A stretch of DNA of 31,286 nucleotides from Pyrenophora tritici-repentis (Eukaryota > Ascomycota > Dothideomycetes > Pleosporales > Pleosporaceae). Below the pieces are notes generated by a model. The model was not told where the DNA came from, did no database searches, and saw only the letters and a list, made by a program, of their open reading frames with translations. The stretch is taken from contig NW_027093994.1 in assembly GCF_003171515.1 (NCBI RefSeq), positions 1 to 31,286 on the forward strand. The letters are read 5' to 3'. Shown here one piece after another: positions 18,824 to 29,665 of the stretch. Position numbers and translations under genes: made by a program. The first letter of the stretch is position 1. Each line of letters starts with the position of its first letter.

Positions 18824-20026
18824 ATGGCGCAGTTCCGCGGCATGGTACATGGGCTGGCTAGCGAGAGCCGGCGATTATTAACAGAGGAGTTAATGTTTAG
18901 CAGCAAGGCAGCGCCGGTGCCGGCAGTGCCATGGGAGAGCATACGTGACAACCCAACCGACGAGCGGCCAGGATGGAACTTTTTGAAGGATCATCGCACA
19001 AACATGCCCGTCAACGGCGAGAGGTGGTTATTTGAGCGGGTAGGCGAGAGCGCCAGCATCCGGAGTCGGTTCATGAAGCCCGGGACGCAGTCAGGGGTAG
19101 ACCGACAGGCAATAGAGCGATACATGGACCGGGTGGTAGAATTTCGCGAGAAGCTGGCGGTGTTAATGCATATAACGGGTGGGCAGCCAGCGCGAGGGCC
19201 AGAGCTACTGAGCGTACGGCATAGCAACACAGTGCAAGGGGGGCATCGCAATATATTCATCGAGGACGGCATGGTGGTGTTTGTGACACGGTACCACAAG
19301 GGATACAAAGTCAGCGGCGACGTCAAGATTATCCATCGATATTTGCCGCGCGAGGTGGGCGAGCTGGTAGTGTGGTATATGTGGCTGGTGTTGCCGTTCC
19401 AGCAGCGGCTCGAGGCGTTGGTGTGGGAGAAGGAGGCAGTTTCGTCGCATATGTGGCCAGCAGACCCCAGCGGCCGCAAGTGGACGACCGATCGGCTGCG
19501 GGAGGCGTTGAAGCGCGAGAGCCGGATCGCGATGGGCCAGGAGTGGACGTTTGCCGGGTACCGGGAGATGGCGATTGGCATCAGCCGGCGGTTTTTGCGT
19601 GGATCGACAGCGTTCCAGGCAGATGAGGGCGAGGAGAATAAGGAGTGGGCTGAGGAGCAGGCAGGAGATTCGATTGCCGACGAGCAGGCGGGCCATACGT
19701 CGCACGTGGCGGGACTGGTATACGCGCGAGGGATCATGGAGCAGTCAGGGGCCGTGGCGGATAGGCGGCAGCAGTTCCGGGCATCGAGCACGGATTGGCA
19801 TAGATTTTTGGGCTTCCAGGCAGGCTTGGACGACCAGAGAAGAAGCAGCAAGCGGAAGAGAGCGCCGTTTGAGAGCGAGGCAGACGAGGCAAGGGTGGAT
19901 CGGTGGCAGCGGCTGAGGAAGATGGACGCGAGAGCGCAGCTGAAGCGCATGATGGGCGAGGAGGCCAAGTTCCGGGGGTGCAGGAGGCAGCGATCAAAGC
20001 CATCACAGCAGGCGAGAGTCCCGTAG
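18824..20026 (+). CDS. Middle helicase fragment with recombinase-like domain (unit 2)
   Basis: The native frame resumes after the MITE; the first ATG is 18824 (MAQFRGMVHGL). It holds the whole recombinase-like domain and runs until the shortened G run at 19974-19978 shifts the frame, ending at 20026 after about 16 foreign residues. It is a gene fragment and may not be expressed separately. Confidence 0.6.
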   Translation: MAQFRGMVHGLASESRRLLTEELMFSSKAAPVPAVPWESIRDNPTDERPGWNFLKDHRTNMPVNGERWLFERVGESASIRSRFMKPGTQSGVDRQAIERYMDRVVEFREKLAVLMHITGGQPARGPELLSVRHSNTVQGGHRNIFIEDGMVVFVTRYHKGYKVSGDVKIIHRYLPREVGELVVWYMWLVLPFQQRLEALVWEKEAVSSHMWPADPSGRKWTTDRLREALKRESRIAMGQEWTFAGYREMAIGISRRFLRGSTAFQADEGEENKEWAEEQAGDSIADEQAGHTSHVAGLVYARGIMEQSGAVADRRQQFRASSTDWHRFLGFQAGLDDQRRSSKRKRAPFESEADEARVDRWQRLRKMDARAQLKRMMGEEAKFRGCRRQRSKPSQQARVP

Positions 20027-21873
20027 TAGCGGTGATGCCGACGGGGGCAGGCAAGAGCTTGTTGTTCATGTTGCCGGCGTGGGCAGAGCAGGGCGGCACG
20101 ACGGTGGTGGTAGTGCCGTTGATCGCGTTGCGTGGCGACATGGCACAGCGGTGCAAGAAGCTAGGGATATCGTGCGTAGAGTGGCAGAGTCGGCGTCCGC
20201 CAGACGCAGCAGCGGTGGTGTTAGTGACGCCCGAGTCGGCAGTTGGAGAGGAATTTGCAACGTTTTTAAACCGGCTACGAGCGACGCGGCAGCTAGATCG
20301 GATTATTATCGACGAGTGCCATATCGTGTTAAACCGGCAGTACACGTTCCGCAAGCAGATGCAGCAGCTAGGTAAGCTAGTGGCTGTAGAGACGCAGATG
20401 GTCATGTTAACAGCAACGTTGCCACCCAGCGAGGAGGACGAGTTATTCCGGCGAATGCATTTTGAGCGTGGGCAGGTAAGAATGTTTAGGGCACCAACAG
20501 CACGGAGCAACATAGCGTACCGGGTGGTAAGGGTAGAGAAGGAGAGGAAGAGACAGGAGGTAGAGGCAACGGTGTTGGCGATGGTACAGCAGAAGGTCCG
20601 AAAGTATAAGAGCGGCAAGATTGTAGTGTACGGCAACTCAGTGCCAAAGGTCAAGGGGTTAGCCGAGAAGCTCAAGTGCCATGCGTATCATCACCACGCG
20701 GTTGGCAAGGCAAGCATGTTGGAGGAGTTCATGGGCGGCAAGCAGCGGGTGATTGTGGCAACCAGCGCGTTGGGCATGGGAGTGGACGTGCCCGATATCC
20801 GGTGCATTGTCCACATGGATTGGCCGTTTAGCGTGTTGGATTACGCGCAGGAGAGCGGGCGAGCCGGGCGAGACGGGGAGCGGAGCGAGGCCATCATGAT
20901 GGTGCAGGACGGCGAGCAGCGAGCGGCGGATGACAAGCAGGGGGAGGCGGAGCAGCGGTTGGTGCGAGCATACGTCGAAGGCATAGACGAGGCGGCGACA
21001 TGTAGACGGGTAATGTTGGACGGGTATTTAGACAGGCGCGAGGCCGAGCGAGCTCGGTGCGAGGAGGGAGAGGAGAGGTGTGACGTATGCATGAGAGCCG
21101 ACGGGAGGAGATGGAGGAGGAGGAGATGGAGGAGGAGGAGATGGAGGAGGAGATGGAGGAGGAGATGGAGGAGGAGATGGAAGAGATGGAGGAGGTGGAG
21201 GAGGTGGAGGAGGTGGAGGAGATGGAGGTGGTGGAGGTGGCCGAGGGCGGCAGCAGCAACGAAGAAGAGGCGGAGACATTGGAGAGGGAGCAAGAAGAGG
21301 CGGCAGGCGTTTAATCAGCAGCAACGAGAGCAAGGCGGCCCGCGACAGAGATTGATACAGCAGCGGCAGCAGGAGTTCGCCGACGTCGAGTGGCTGCGTA
21401 GGCAGCTGGCGCAATGGATAAACCGGTGTGGGTTATGCGAGGCGGTAGGGCAAGGATCGAGCGCACACGACGTACGGCAATGTTGGCGACAGGAGAGCCA
21501 GCGGATCAAGGAGTCGATTAAGAGGATGGAAGAGACAATTAAGTTTGAGCGTTATTCGGGCTGTTTTTGGTGTGGAGTGCCGCAGGAGATATGCAATCGG
21601 TGGGAAAGGAATAGTTTTGGGCGATATCAGAGAGTCCAAGACGGGGATTGCCAGTATAGAGGGGTATTAATAGGCGGGTTATTAAGTATAGCATTAGGGC
21701 GGAGCAAGGTAGGAAACCGATCGACGGCGCGGTTAGAGGAGTTCGGGGTTAGTAATTCAGGAGCAGGGCCGACGTTGTTTGAGTTTTTAGGAAAAAAGCG
21801 ATTGTTAGAGACGGTTGAGAGCAATAACTTAGCAGGAGAGTTTTGTTGGATTACAAGATTAATAGGCGAGTAG
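19979..21873 (+). CDS. RecQ motor fragment (unit 2), with an internal out-of-frame Arg/Trp insert
   Basis: The native frame after the G-run shift carries all RecQ motifs from VQEAAIKAI to QESGRAGRDG, the zinc cysteines and the C-terminal cluster. The frame is already open upstream from 19903, but that part is not helicase sequence. Residues coded by 21106-21300 are in the wrong frame: the acidic Glu/Met run becomes an Arg/Trp run until a two-base loss restores the frame. The first native-frame ATG is inside Walker A, so it lacks an obvious start. Confidence 0.6.
21106..21300 (+). repeat. Glu/Met repeat DNA read as Arg/Trp (unit 2)
   Basis: The DNA is nearly identical to 4177-4374 but is entered one base early because ACGGGG became ACGGG. 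The reading is RRWRRRRWRRR-like. Frame is regained where GGCGCGGCAG became GGCGGCAG. Confidence 0.88.
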
Positions 21874-24643
21874 AGGAAATATAGAGAGTTGTAACGTTGA
21901 CGAGGGTAGCTCCAACAGCTCGAGTAGGTCGGATAGTGTAAGCAGCGATAAAGGCAAGAGCAGCAAGATCAGCGAGAGCGTAGGCAGGGTTAGCAGCAAG
22001 AGAGATAGCAGCAACAGTGACGATAGTAGCAGCAGTAAGAGTAGCGACGAAGGCGAGGGCAGCGAGAGCAGTGATCAAGGCGAGAGCAGCGAGAGTAGTG
22101 ACGAAGGCGAGGGTAGTAAAGATATTAGAGGTAGCGAAAGCAGCGGCAACAGCGAGAGCAATGAGAGCAACGACAAAGACGAGGGCAGAGAAGGTAACGA
22201 GAGCGGCGAGAGCAGTAAGAGCGCAGGCAGCGTTGGTAGCGAGAGCAATAGCTGCAACAGTGGCGATAGTGGCGATAGCGAGGGCAGCGACGACGGCGAG
22301 GATGGCGAGGATGGCGAGGATGGCGAGGACAGCGAGGGCAACTTGATGGCAGGTAGCGAAAGCAGTAATAGCAGCTTGAGCAGGGAGGAAAAGCGAGGGT
22401 CGTGACGACGGCGAGAGTAGCTCCGATAGCGAGAGCAGCAAGAGCGAGAGCAGCAAGAGCGGCAAGAGCAACGAGAGCGAGGCAGGCGAGGCAGGCGAGA
22501 GCAACGAGATGGCAAGTAGCGAGAGCGAGGCAGGCGAGGCAGGCGAGAGCAACGAGATGGCAAGTAGCGAGAGCGTAGGGAGCGAGAGAGGCGAGAGAAA
22601 TAAGAGCAGCGACATGATAGGTACCGTTGGCAGCGAGAGCATCGAGAGCCGCGCATATAGCGAGAGTAACGAGAACAGAGCGAGTAGCGAGAGCAGCGAC
22701 GACGGTAAGGACAGCGAGAGCAGGAGCCGCAGCGGCGAAAGGAGTTGTAGAAGCCGTAGCAGCGGTAGGAAGTGAGAAGCAGCGAGAGTAGCGCGAGCAG
22801 TGGGGGGACAGCAGGGACAGCGAGAGCAGTAGGGAAAGCAAGAGCAGGGGCAGAAGTAGTTATAGCGGCCGCAGGCGTAGTAGGAGCGGTGGGGAGTGAG
22901 GAGCAGAAGCGAGGATATCGATAGCAGCGAGAGCAGCGAGGACGGCGGGGATAGTAGGGATAGCGGGATCAGCTGTGAGAGAAGCGAGGATAGCGAGAGT
23001 AGGAAAGCAGGAGCCGCAGGCGCGATAGAAGTAAGAGTAGCAAGAGCAGTAAGAGCAGGATGTGTAGCCGCGAGGATAGAGGCAATTAAGGTAATTAAGG
23101 TGATTGCGATGATTGCGAGGACAGTAAGAGCAACAAGGGCAGCGCAAGAAAGGGGCGAACGGCAAGGGAATTAACTATTAAGTTAATTGTAGCGATTGCA
23201 AGGACAGCGGGAACAGCGAGGATAGTAAGGGCAGTAAGGGTAGAAAGGACAGCGGAAGCAGCGAGGACAACGAGGACAGCGAGGATTGTAAGGACAGCGG
23301 AAGCAGCGAGGATAATGAGGACAGCGAGGATAGTAAGAACAGCGAGGATAGTAAGGACAGTAAGAGTAGCGAGGATAGCGAAAGTAGGAGAGTAGCAGTA
23401 GCAATAGCAGTAGCCGGAGGTGTATATAAGCTGTAAGAGGTAAGAGGTAGAAGTAAGGATATTATAAGCAGCAAGGATAGCAGGGGCAGAAGCGGCAACA
23501 GGTGCAGGGGTAGTAGGAGTAGTAATAAGAATATTAAGAGCAGTGCAAGTTACAAGGACAAGGGACAAAGTAAGGACAGTAGAGATAGTAAGAGTATCAG
23601 GAGCAGCGAGAACAGAAGCCGTAGGATTGATAGCGAAGATATTAAGAGCAGCAAGGAAAGCGAAAGTAGCGAGGGTAGTAAGAGCAGCGACAAGAGGAGC
23701 GGTAGCGGCCGCCGAAACCGCAGTTACCGCAGGTGGAGGAGGCGTAGGAGGTAAGGGGCAGAAGAGAGCAGTAGAGACAGCGGGAACAGCGGGGAAAGCG
23801 AGAGCAGCAAGAAGGACGGGGATAGTAGAGATAGAGGAAGTGGCGAGAGCAGAAGCAGTAATAGGGAGGATTGCGGAATGCGGAGGAGTAAGAGCGGTAG
23901 GAGTAAGAGTAGCAAGAGCAGGACGTAGAAGTAAGAGCCGTAGGAGCAGGAGCAGTAAGAATAGCAGGAGTAGCAAGGGTAGGAGCTTTAAAGGCGGCAG
24001 CAACGAGGGTGTTACAAGCAGCGAAAATAATAGGAGCAGGGAGAGTGGTCGCAGTAAGGATAGCGATAGAAGCGAGGTTGGCGACAGCAGGGACAGTAGT
24101 AGTAGCAAGAATAGCGAGAGTAGCGAGAGCAATAGCAGTGAGAGCTAGAGCATTAAGAGTAGCAGCAATAAGAGCAGTAACCGTAGGAGTAGGCGCATTA
24201 AGAGTAAAAGCTGCAGGAGTAAGAGCAGTAAGGGCGGAAATAGTAGGAGCGTAATTAGCGAGAGCAGGAGCAGCGAGGACAGCAGGAGCAGCTGGAATGG
24301 CGAGAGCAGCAAGGACGGAGTGGATAGCAAGAATAGGAAGCGTAGGGGCCGCAGTGGCGATATTTGTAGAAGCGGCAGTAAACACAGGTGTAGTAGTAGC
24401 CGTAGGAGTAATAACGAGCATGTTAAAAGCAGCAAGGACGGCAGGAACAGCGGGAGTTGCAATAGTAGAACCCGTAACCGTAATTGAATAGACAGTAAGA
24501 GTGATAGTCGCGATAGAAGGAAAAGTTACAAGAATAGCAGCCGTAGCCGTGGTAGAAGCAAGAGTAATTATAATAGAGGCAAAGATAGTAACAGTAGTAA
24601 GAGTAATAAGCACAGTAAGGGTATAGTAAGAGCAAAAGTTTAA
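21866..24643 (+). pseudogene. Decayed Ser/Arg/Glu/Asp-rich reading frame downstream of helicase unit 2
   Basis: Second copy of the frame at 4940-7807, nearly identical and with the same stop codons and frame changes. It is 90 bp shorter because two 45 bp repeat units are absent. It follows the helicase stop directly, as in unit 1. Shared breaks mean they predate the duplication, or arise from the same systematic homopolymer error. Product and function unknown. Confidence 0.45.
23245..23326 (+). repeat. 45 bp repeat, one full unit plus a partial (unit 2)
   Basis: One full AAGGACAGCGGAAGCAGCG unit (23245-23289) followed by the diverged last unit with GATAATGAGG. It compares with three full units in unit 1. 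Confidence 0.9.
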
Positions 24644-25196
24644 AGAAGAGTTATTTATGTTAAAAATAAGTATGCAGGTATAAAGCAAAGAAAAGAAAGA
24701 TTCGAAAAGAGAGAGTATAAAGTTGGTGAGATTCATAATCGATAGATGAGGTAGGTAAAACAGGTATAGTTTGTAGTATATATAGATAGTGTTTAAGAAA
24801 GAAATCAAGCATAGAATTAAGTAGGATTTAAGGATTAGGATTGTAGTAGAAGACAGAGCAAGTTATTAGGAATACATTAATAAGAAGATAGAAGAAAAGA
24901 TTAAGTTTATATAAAAGTAGAGTCATAAGAAGAAGATATAAATAAAAAAGATATAAGAGATTATGTTTCAATAATATTAAAAAGAGATGTTAGAAAAGAA
25001 AGAAGAATAAAAGAAACCCGATATAATTTAAGAGGAGTATAGTAAAGGGAATAGAAGATAGGTAGAAGAAGAAAGAGAGAGAAAGATAAGGAAGTTTATA
25101 GAGAAGGACATAAGAAGCAAAAGATAAAGAGAAAGAAGGAGAAGTAAAGAAAATAGAAAGAGAAGTAAAGAAAAGAAAGAGAAGTAAAGAAAAATA
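24644..25196. other. AT- and purine-rich stretch without a recognisable gene (unit 2)
   Basis: Counterpart of 7808-8338, with small A/G indels including about 20 extra bases of an AAAGAGAAGTAAAG-type repeat near 25165. No gene or RNA identified. Confidence 0.5.
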
Positions 25197-26520
25197 TAGA
25201 GCAAGTAAAGAGAGAGTAGCAAGAACAGCAGTAGTAATAAGGATAAGGATAGAGTTAAGGTACAGTACAATAATGCATAGTGGGTATTTAAGCAACAGTA
25301 GTAAGACGAGGCAGGCCGTGTTGGACGTGCATACAGTAGGTAGAGTTTAAGTTTACCGACGCAGAATAGTGATAGAGGTATATAGGGTAGTAGATAATGC
25401 GATGCGGTATATAGACGGCGGTAGGCGAAGGACAGAGCCGACACAATATACAACAGTATTAGAGAACTAAGAGGTAGTAGGCAAAGGAGATAGTTGAAGA
25501 AGTATTTAGGTTGTGTTTAGTATAGCGAATGGTATAACGTGTGTATACAAGCAATAAGAAGATAATAGATACGGAGGAGATTAGACAGCAGATATAAAAG
25601 ATTGTTAGTTTCGAGGGTATTTATAGCAAGGTTGTTAGGATTAGTATAGGGAAGCAAGAATAGAGTAGCATAGGGATAGATAGGAGGTTAGTAGAACAGA
25701 GAGTTAAAGTAAATTTAATAGAGGGATTCGTAAGACAGTTTTAGAGCAAGTAGGGGTTAGGGTGTACAGAAACGAATAGGTTAATAAGAGAGTTTTATTA
25801 GAGTCAGCCGTTTATAATAGAGGAGAACAATAAACAACAGAGGTTATTGCAGAGAAGGGTATAGGCCGAGGTAAAGGGAAGAAGAGAGAAGATATAGTGG
25901 CAATAGGAAAAGTTTCCGAGTTAGGGTATTTAGTAGATGTTATATAGATTAAGTGATAAAAGCGAGTAAATTAGATTAAAAATAAGGAGAGATAGAAATA
26001 GATGAAGAGGAAAGGAAAGAAGAGAGAGGAACAGAAGAGAGAGAGGGGAAGGATGGATGTGGTGGAGAGGAGAGATGAGGAGGGGCAGGGAGGGTTGGAG
26101 CAGCAGGAGCAGGAGCAGGAGCGACAAGGCGGGTGGCGGAGGTGAATACAGCAGCGGCAACAGGAGTTTAGGGAGGTAGAGTAGTGAGGTAGGGAATTAG
26201 GATGGTAGGGGAATGGATAGGGAATATGCAAAGGGGCGGATAATGGGCGAAGCGAGGAAAATATAGGGAGATGTTGGTGAGGGGAGGGGGAAGTGTAAAA
26301 GAAGCGATTACGATTGTTTTAGAGCCGATTCAGTTTAAGGGTTATTAGGGGCGTTTTTGGTGGGAGGTAGAGTAGGAAAGGAATTGTTAGGGCGGTATTA
26401 GAAGGTAAGAGATGCAAATTAACAGTATAAAGGAGTATTCACGGGGGGTTTATTAGGGCAGCGTTTAGGTAGAGGGAGGTAGGAAAGCGTTAGGGGCGGG
26501 GTTAAAGGGGAGAAGAGGAT
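25197..26520 (+). pseudogene. Decayed helicase relic 1, Tyr box to C-terminus, internally shortened
   Basis: The first part is the TAR-interrupted frame described for 8339-8776; it continues without TGA to about 25985. The last part, from about 26090, aligns with the intact helicase C-terminus. ATACAGCAGCGGCAACAGGA matches ATACAGCAGCGGCAGCAGGA, and GGGTTATTAGGGGCGTTTTT matches GCGTTATTCGGGCTGTTTTT. Motifs between Walker A and the RecQ zinc region are mostly unrecognisable. Substitutions remove C (to T, G or A) and change G to A. Confidence 0.65.
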
Positions 26521-26679
26521 TTATAGTAGATAAGACAGGGTTAGGGGTATAGAAGGAAGAAAGGGTTAGGGTTACAGAATGAAGAGAGGGATAGGTAAGA
26601 AATGAATAGAAGAATAAAAATATTCATAAGGAGATAAAGGAGGATTAGATTACAGGCAAAATAAGGTAGAAGAGCAATT

Positions 26680-27310
26680 CGTTAGGTAGTATGTAGAGGG
26701 GAAAGAGTGGGTAATAAGATATAGAAGGCGAGTATTAGAAAAGTATTTGGAGGGGCAAGGAGGCGAAGAGAGATATAAAGAAGAGGAGGAGAGATTTTTA
26801 GTGTGTAGACAAGCGGACAAGGAGATAGACAGCAGCAAAGAGCAGTAATAAAGAGGAGATATAGTAGAGAGGAGGGTAGAGCAGTAGGAGCAGGAGCGAC
26901 AAGGCGGGTAGTAGAGTTTAATACGGCAGTGATAACAGGAGTTTAGGCAGGTAGAGTAGTAAGACAGGCAATTAGGATAGTAGGGGAATAGATAGGGAAT
27001 ATGCGAAGGGCGGGTGATAAGCAAAGCGAGGACAAAATAGGGAGATGTTAGTGACGGGGAGGAGAAATACAAAAGAAGCAGTTAAGATTGTGTTAGAGTA
27101 GATTTGTATAAGGGTTATTCGTTATGTATTTAGTAGGGAGTTAGGCAGGAGAAATGTAAGGGGTAGGAGAGGAATTGTTCGGGGCAGTATTGGATAGTAC
27201 GAGACGCAAATTGATAGTGTAACAGAGTATTAATAGGGGGGTTAATAGAGGAAGAGGTAGGGTAGAGGGAGGTAAGAGAGTAGTGGAGGGCGCGGTTAAA
27301 GGGTTAGGGG
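26680..27310 (+). pseudogene. Decayed helicase relic 2, RecQ zinc region to C-terminus
   Basis: It starts with a stretch resembling the zinc-site DNA (GTATTTGGAGGGGCAAGGAGG against GTATTTAGACAGGCGCGAGG). It then repeats the C-terminal blocks seen in relic 1: GAGCGACAAGGCGGGT, AACAGGAGTTTAGG, GGCAATTAGGATAG, TAAGGGTTATT. It is more eroded than relic 1 in places, so the tail holds at least two generations of dead helicase C-termini. Its 3' half is shared with 8777-9130. Confidence 0.62.
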
Positions 27311-27320
27311 TAGAGAGAGG

Positions 27321-27440
27321 AAGGGTCAGGGAGAGGAAGGGTCAGGGAGGGTAGAGAGGATCAGGGAGGGTAGAGAGGATCAGGGAGGGTAGAGAGGATC
27401 AGGGAGGTAGAGAGGATCAGGGGGGTAAAGAGGGTTAGGT
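27321..27440 (+). repeat. 19 bp purine tandem array (unit 2)
   Basis: Same array as 9131-9270, with about one repeat fewer and two single-base losses (GGGAGGTAG, GGGGGGTAAAG). Confidence 0.86.
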
Positions 27441-27519
27441 ATTATAGTATAAGAAGATAACTAGAGAAAGTAAGTAAAAAGAGTTAAGAATAATAAAGTG
27501 GATAGTAAATAATATATAG

Positions 27520-27810
27520 GGGGGTTTTAGAGAGGAGGAAATATAAGAGAGTTTACTAGAAAATAAGAAAGAGGGGTTTCAGAGTAGGCAGAAGCGTAAA
27601 GCAAGAGCATAGGGCAGAGGAAAAGAGGAAAAGAGGTAGAGTTTAAAGAAGGCCGCCGGTTGCGGTAAGGAAGATGCAAAGGCGAGAGTAGTAGAAGAGA
27701 ATATAAGAGAGGATTATATGTTAGGGGTAAATAGGTAAGAGGGGCGGGGATTTAGGGGCGCAAAAGGAGGGTAGAGAAAGAAAATACAAGAGGTAGAGGT
27801 AAAGGGTTAG
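27520..27810 (+). repeat. Diverged direct repeat, left copy
   Basis: Shares with 29385-29665 the ordered blocks GAGGAGGAAATA, AAGAGAGTTTA, GGCAGAGGAAAAG, GCCGCC-GTTGCGGTAA, AAGCGAGAGTAGTAG and AGAAAGAAAATACAAGAG. Spacing between copies is about 1.86 kb. The copies are clearly diverged. Origin unknown. Confidence 0.75.
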
Positions 27811-29286
27811 AAAGAGAGTTAGAATAGAATTTTTATAAGATAAGGTAGGTTTAGAGGACGCAGAGTTGTAGAGCGAAGTAGAGGTAGGGTGTAAGAGTAG
27901 AGAGTAAGGAGTTAAAAGAAGTTAGATAGGGCGTATAAGTAGTAACACCCCGTTTTTAGGGTTAAGAAGTATTTAGGAGGAGAAAGGGAGAAGTAGGAAA
28001 AGAAGAGGGAGAGTAAGAGTAAGCCGTAAGGTGTCACAAAGAGGGTAGAGTAAGAGTAGAGGAGAGAGTAGAGGGGGGTGGGTGGACCCGTAAGGTGTTA
28101 CAAAAAGGGTGGAGTAAGAGTAGTTATTGTAGGATTAATTAGGTTATAGGAACGCAGGCGGTGGAGTGAGTTCCGGGGGCGCAGTACAGCAAGTCAGACG
28201 GGGCAGATAGGACAGACAAGGAGGCGAAACAAGTAGTAAGGGGGAAGAGGAGGTTTCACAAGTAGGTAGGGCGAAGAGAGGGTTTCATAGGTAAGTAGGA
28301 TATAAAGAGAAAGGGGAGTGTTAGGAAGAGATAAGTAAGGTATTATAAAGAAGAGGAGTATGTGTTATAAGGGTAGATAGTAGCGTGTAAAGAGTAGAGT
28401 AAAGAGTAGAGTAAAGAGTAGATAGTAGAGAGTGTAGGAAGTTAAGAAGGAGTAGAAGTGGTAAAGGAAGAGAGGGAGTAGGTAATAAAACGGTAAGAGA
28501 GAGTAAAACGCAGAAGGAAAAGTAAAGAAAGTAGGTAAGTAAAGAGAAGTAGTAGGTAGTAGAAGAAGAGAAGTAGAGAAATAAAGAAAGGTTACAGGGT
28601 TAGGGAGAGTAAGAAGGGTAAGGGAGTAGGGATAATAGAAGAGGATAGAAGAGATAGTAAAAGAGAAAAAAGAGAAGAGATATAAGAAGAGAGAAAGAGT
28701 GAAGAAGAGAGAGATGATAGTTAATATAATATAGAAAAGTAAGAAAATAGATATAAGAGAATAGAATAGTAATAAAGAGTAAGAGTAAGAGCAGAAGTAA
28801 AGGAAAGGAAGAGAGAGAAAAAGGAAAATGAGAAGTAGAAGTGAAGAAGAAAGAGAGCACGAAAGAGAGCAAGAGTAAAGAAAAGGGTAAGAGTAGAAGT
28901 AGAAGTAGTGAAAGCGGTAAGAGAGAGTAAAGTAGGTAGTAGTAGAAGAAAGAAGTATAGAAAGGAAGTAAAGAGGAGTAGTAGGTAGTAGAAAAAGAGA
29001 AGTAGAGTGAGTAAAGAAAGTCGGAGAAGAAAGAGAAAAAGGGTGAGAAGAGGTAATGAGTAAGGAGTAGGAAGAGAAAGGTTAGAGAGTAGAGTTAAAA
29101 GTAAAATTCGAAAGGGTTAGTAGAAGGAGAGAAAAAGGAAGGAGTAGGGAGTGAGGTAAGTAGGAGAGAAAGAGGTAGAAAGAAGAGGAAATAGGGAAAG
29201 TAAAGTAGATCAAGAGAGAGGAAAGGGAAGTTAGAGGAGTAAAAGAAGTTGAGAGAGGAAAAGGGGAGGTGTAGTAGTAGAGGGAG
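27811..29286. other. Purine-strand low-complexity DNA
   Basis: About 1.5 kb in which the + strand is almost only A, G and T, as GTA, TAG and GAA steps, with no credible gene. Short 12 bp AGAGTAGAGTAA-type repeats occur around 28390-28430. GTAACACC at 27942-27949 and GGTGTTAC at 28094-28101 form a terminal inverted repeat like that of an LTR, 160 bp apart, but no internal element is recognisable. TAAGGTGTCACAAA-type words recur near 28027, 28091 and 29778. Confidence 0.45.
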
Positions 29287-29386
29287 AGGGTAAGGGAGAG
29301 ATTGAGGGTAGGGAGAGATTGAGGGTAAGGGAGAGATTGAGGGTAAGGGAGAGATTGAGGGTAAGGGAGAGAGTGAGGGTAAGGGA
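29287..29386 (+). repeat. 18 bp purine tandem array
   Basis: About five copies of GGGAGAGATTGAGGGTAA, the second shortened by one base and the last with GAGTGAGG. Confidence 0.88.
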
Positions 29387-29665
29387 TTTTAGGGAGGAGG
29401 AAATACAAGAGAGTTTAATAGAAAGCAAGAAAGAGGGGATTGAGAGTAGGCGGAAGGGCGAAGGGAGAGGGTAGGGCAGAGGAAAAGGTTAAGTTTCAAG
29501 AAGCCGCCCGTTGCGGTAATAATAATACAAAAGCGAGAGTAGTAGAAAAGAATATAAGAGAATATTATATTTTAGAGGTAGATAGATAAGAGAGGGCGCG
29601 GAGTTGTAGACGCAAAATAATAGTAGAGAAAGAAAATACAAGAGAGATCGAGGTAAAGGCAAAGA
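29385..29665 (+). repeat. Diverged direct repeat, right copy
   Basis: Partner of 27520-27810; see block order there. The GCCGCC..GTTGCGGTAA word is the best conserved and least purine-biased part, at about 29502-29520. Confidence 0.73.

Larger units (their letters stand above)
16978..21873 (+). pseudogene. Telomere-linked RecQ-type helicase, unit 2 (full length, interrupted)
   Basis: Without the MITE and with four missing bases counted, the frame is exactly 1,588 codons. Finger 1 is C22-x2-C25-x11-H37-x4-H42 and finger 2 C91-x5-C97-x13-H111-x4-H116, resembling the OrsD domain; an AT-hook RGRP is at 125-128. Acidic stretches lie at about 360-405 and 480-505. The recombinase-like domain spans about 670-905 (Arg694, Arg817, His861, Tyr870). 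RecQ follows: Walker A 975, DECH 1067, QESGRAGRDG 1246. Zinc cysteines are 1297, 1316, 1323 and 1326, with C-terminal cysteines from 1440. Breaks: MITE 18661-18788; one G fewer at 19974-19978; one G fewer at 21103-21105 rescued by a two-base loss near 21300. Fungal relatives sit near telomeres. A function in telomere or array recombination is inference. Confidence 0.9.
17059..27600 (+). repeat. Second copy of the subtelomeric tandem unit (first copy 1-9429)
   Basis: From the left window edge to 9429, unit 1 matches 17059-27600 head to tail, with few substitutions. Main differences: MITE at 834 only in unit 1, two extra 45 bp repeats in unit 1, and a 1,332 bp stretch (25635-26966) only in unit 2. 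The offset between copies is 17,058 bp at the start and 16,926 bp at the helicase stop. Confidence 0.95.

Noticed and set aside
28600..28872. Minus-strand Leu/Ser/Phe/Tyr-rich frames in the tail
   Set aside because: Purely compositional, produced by the purine-rich opposite strand; no start context or conserved motif.
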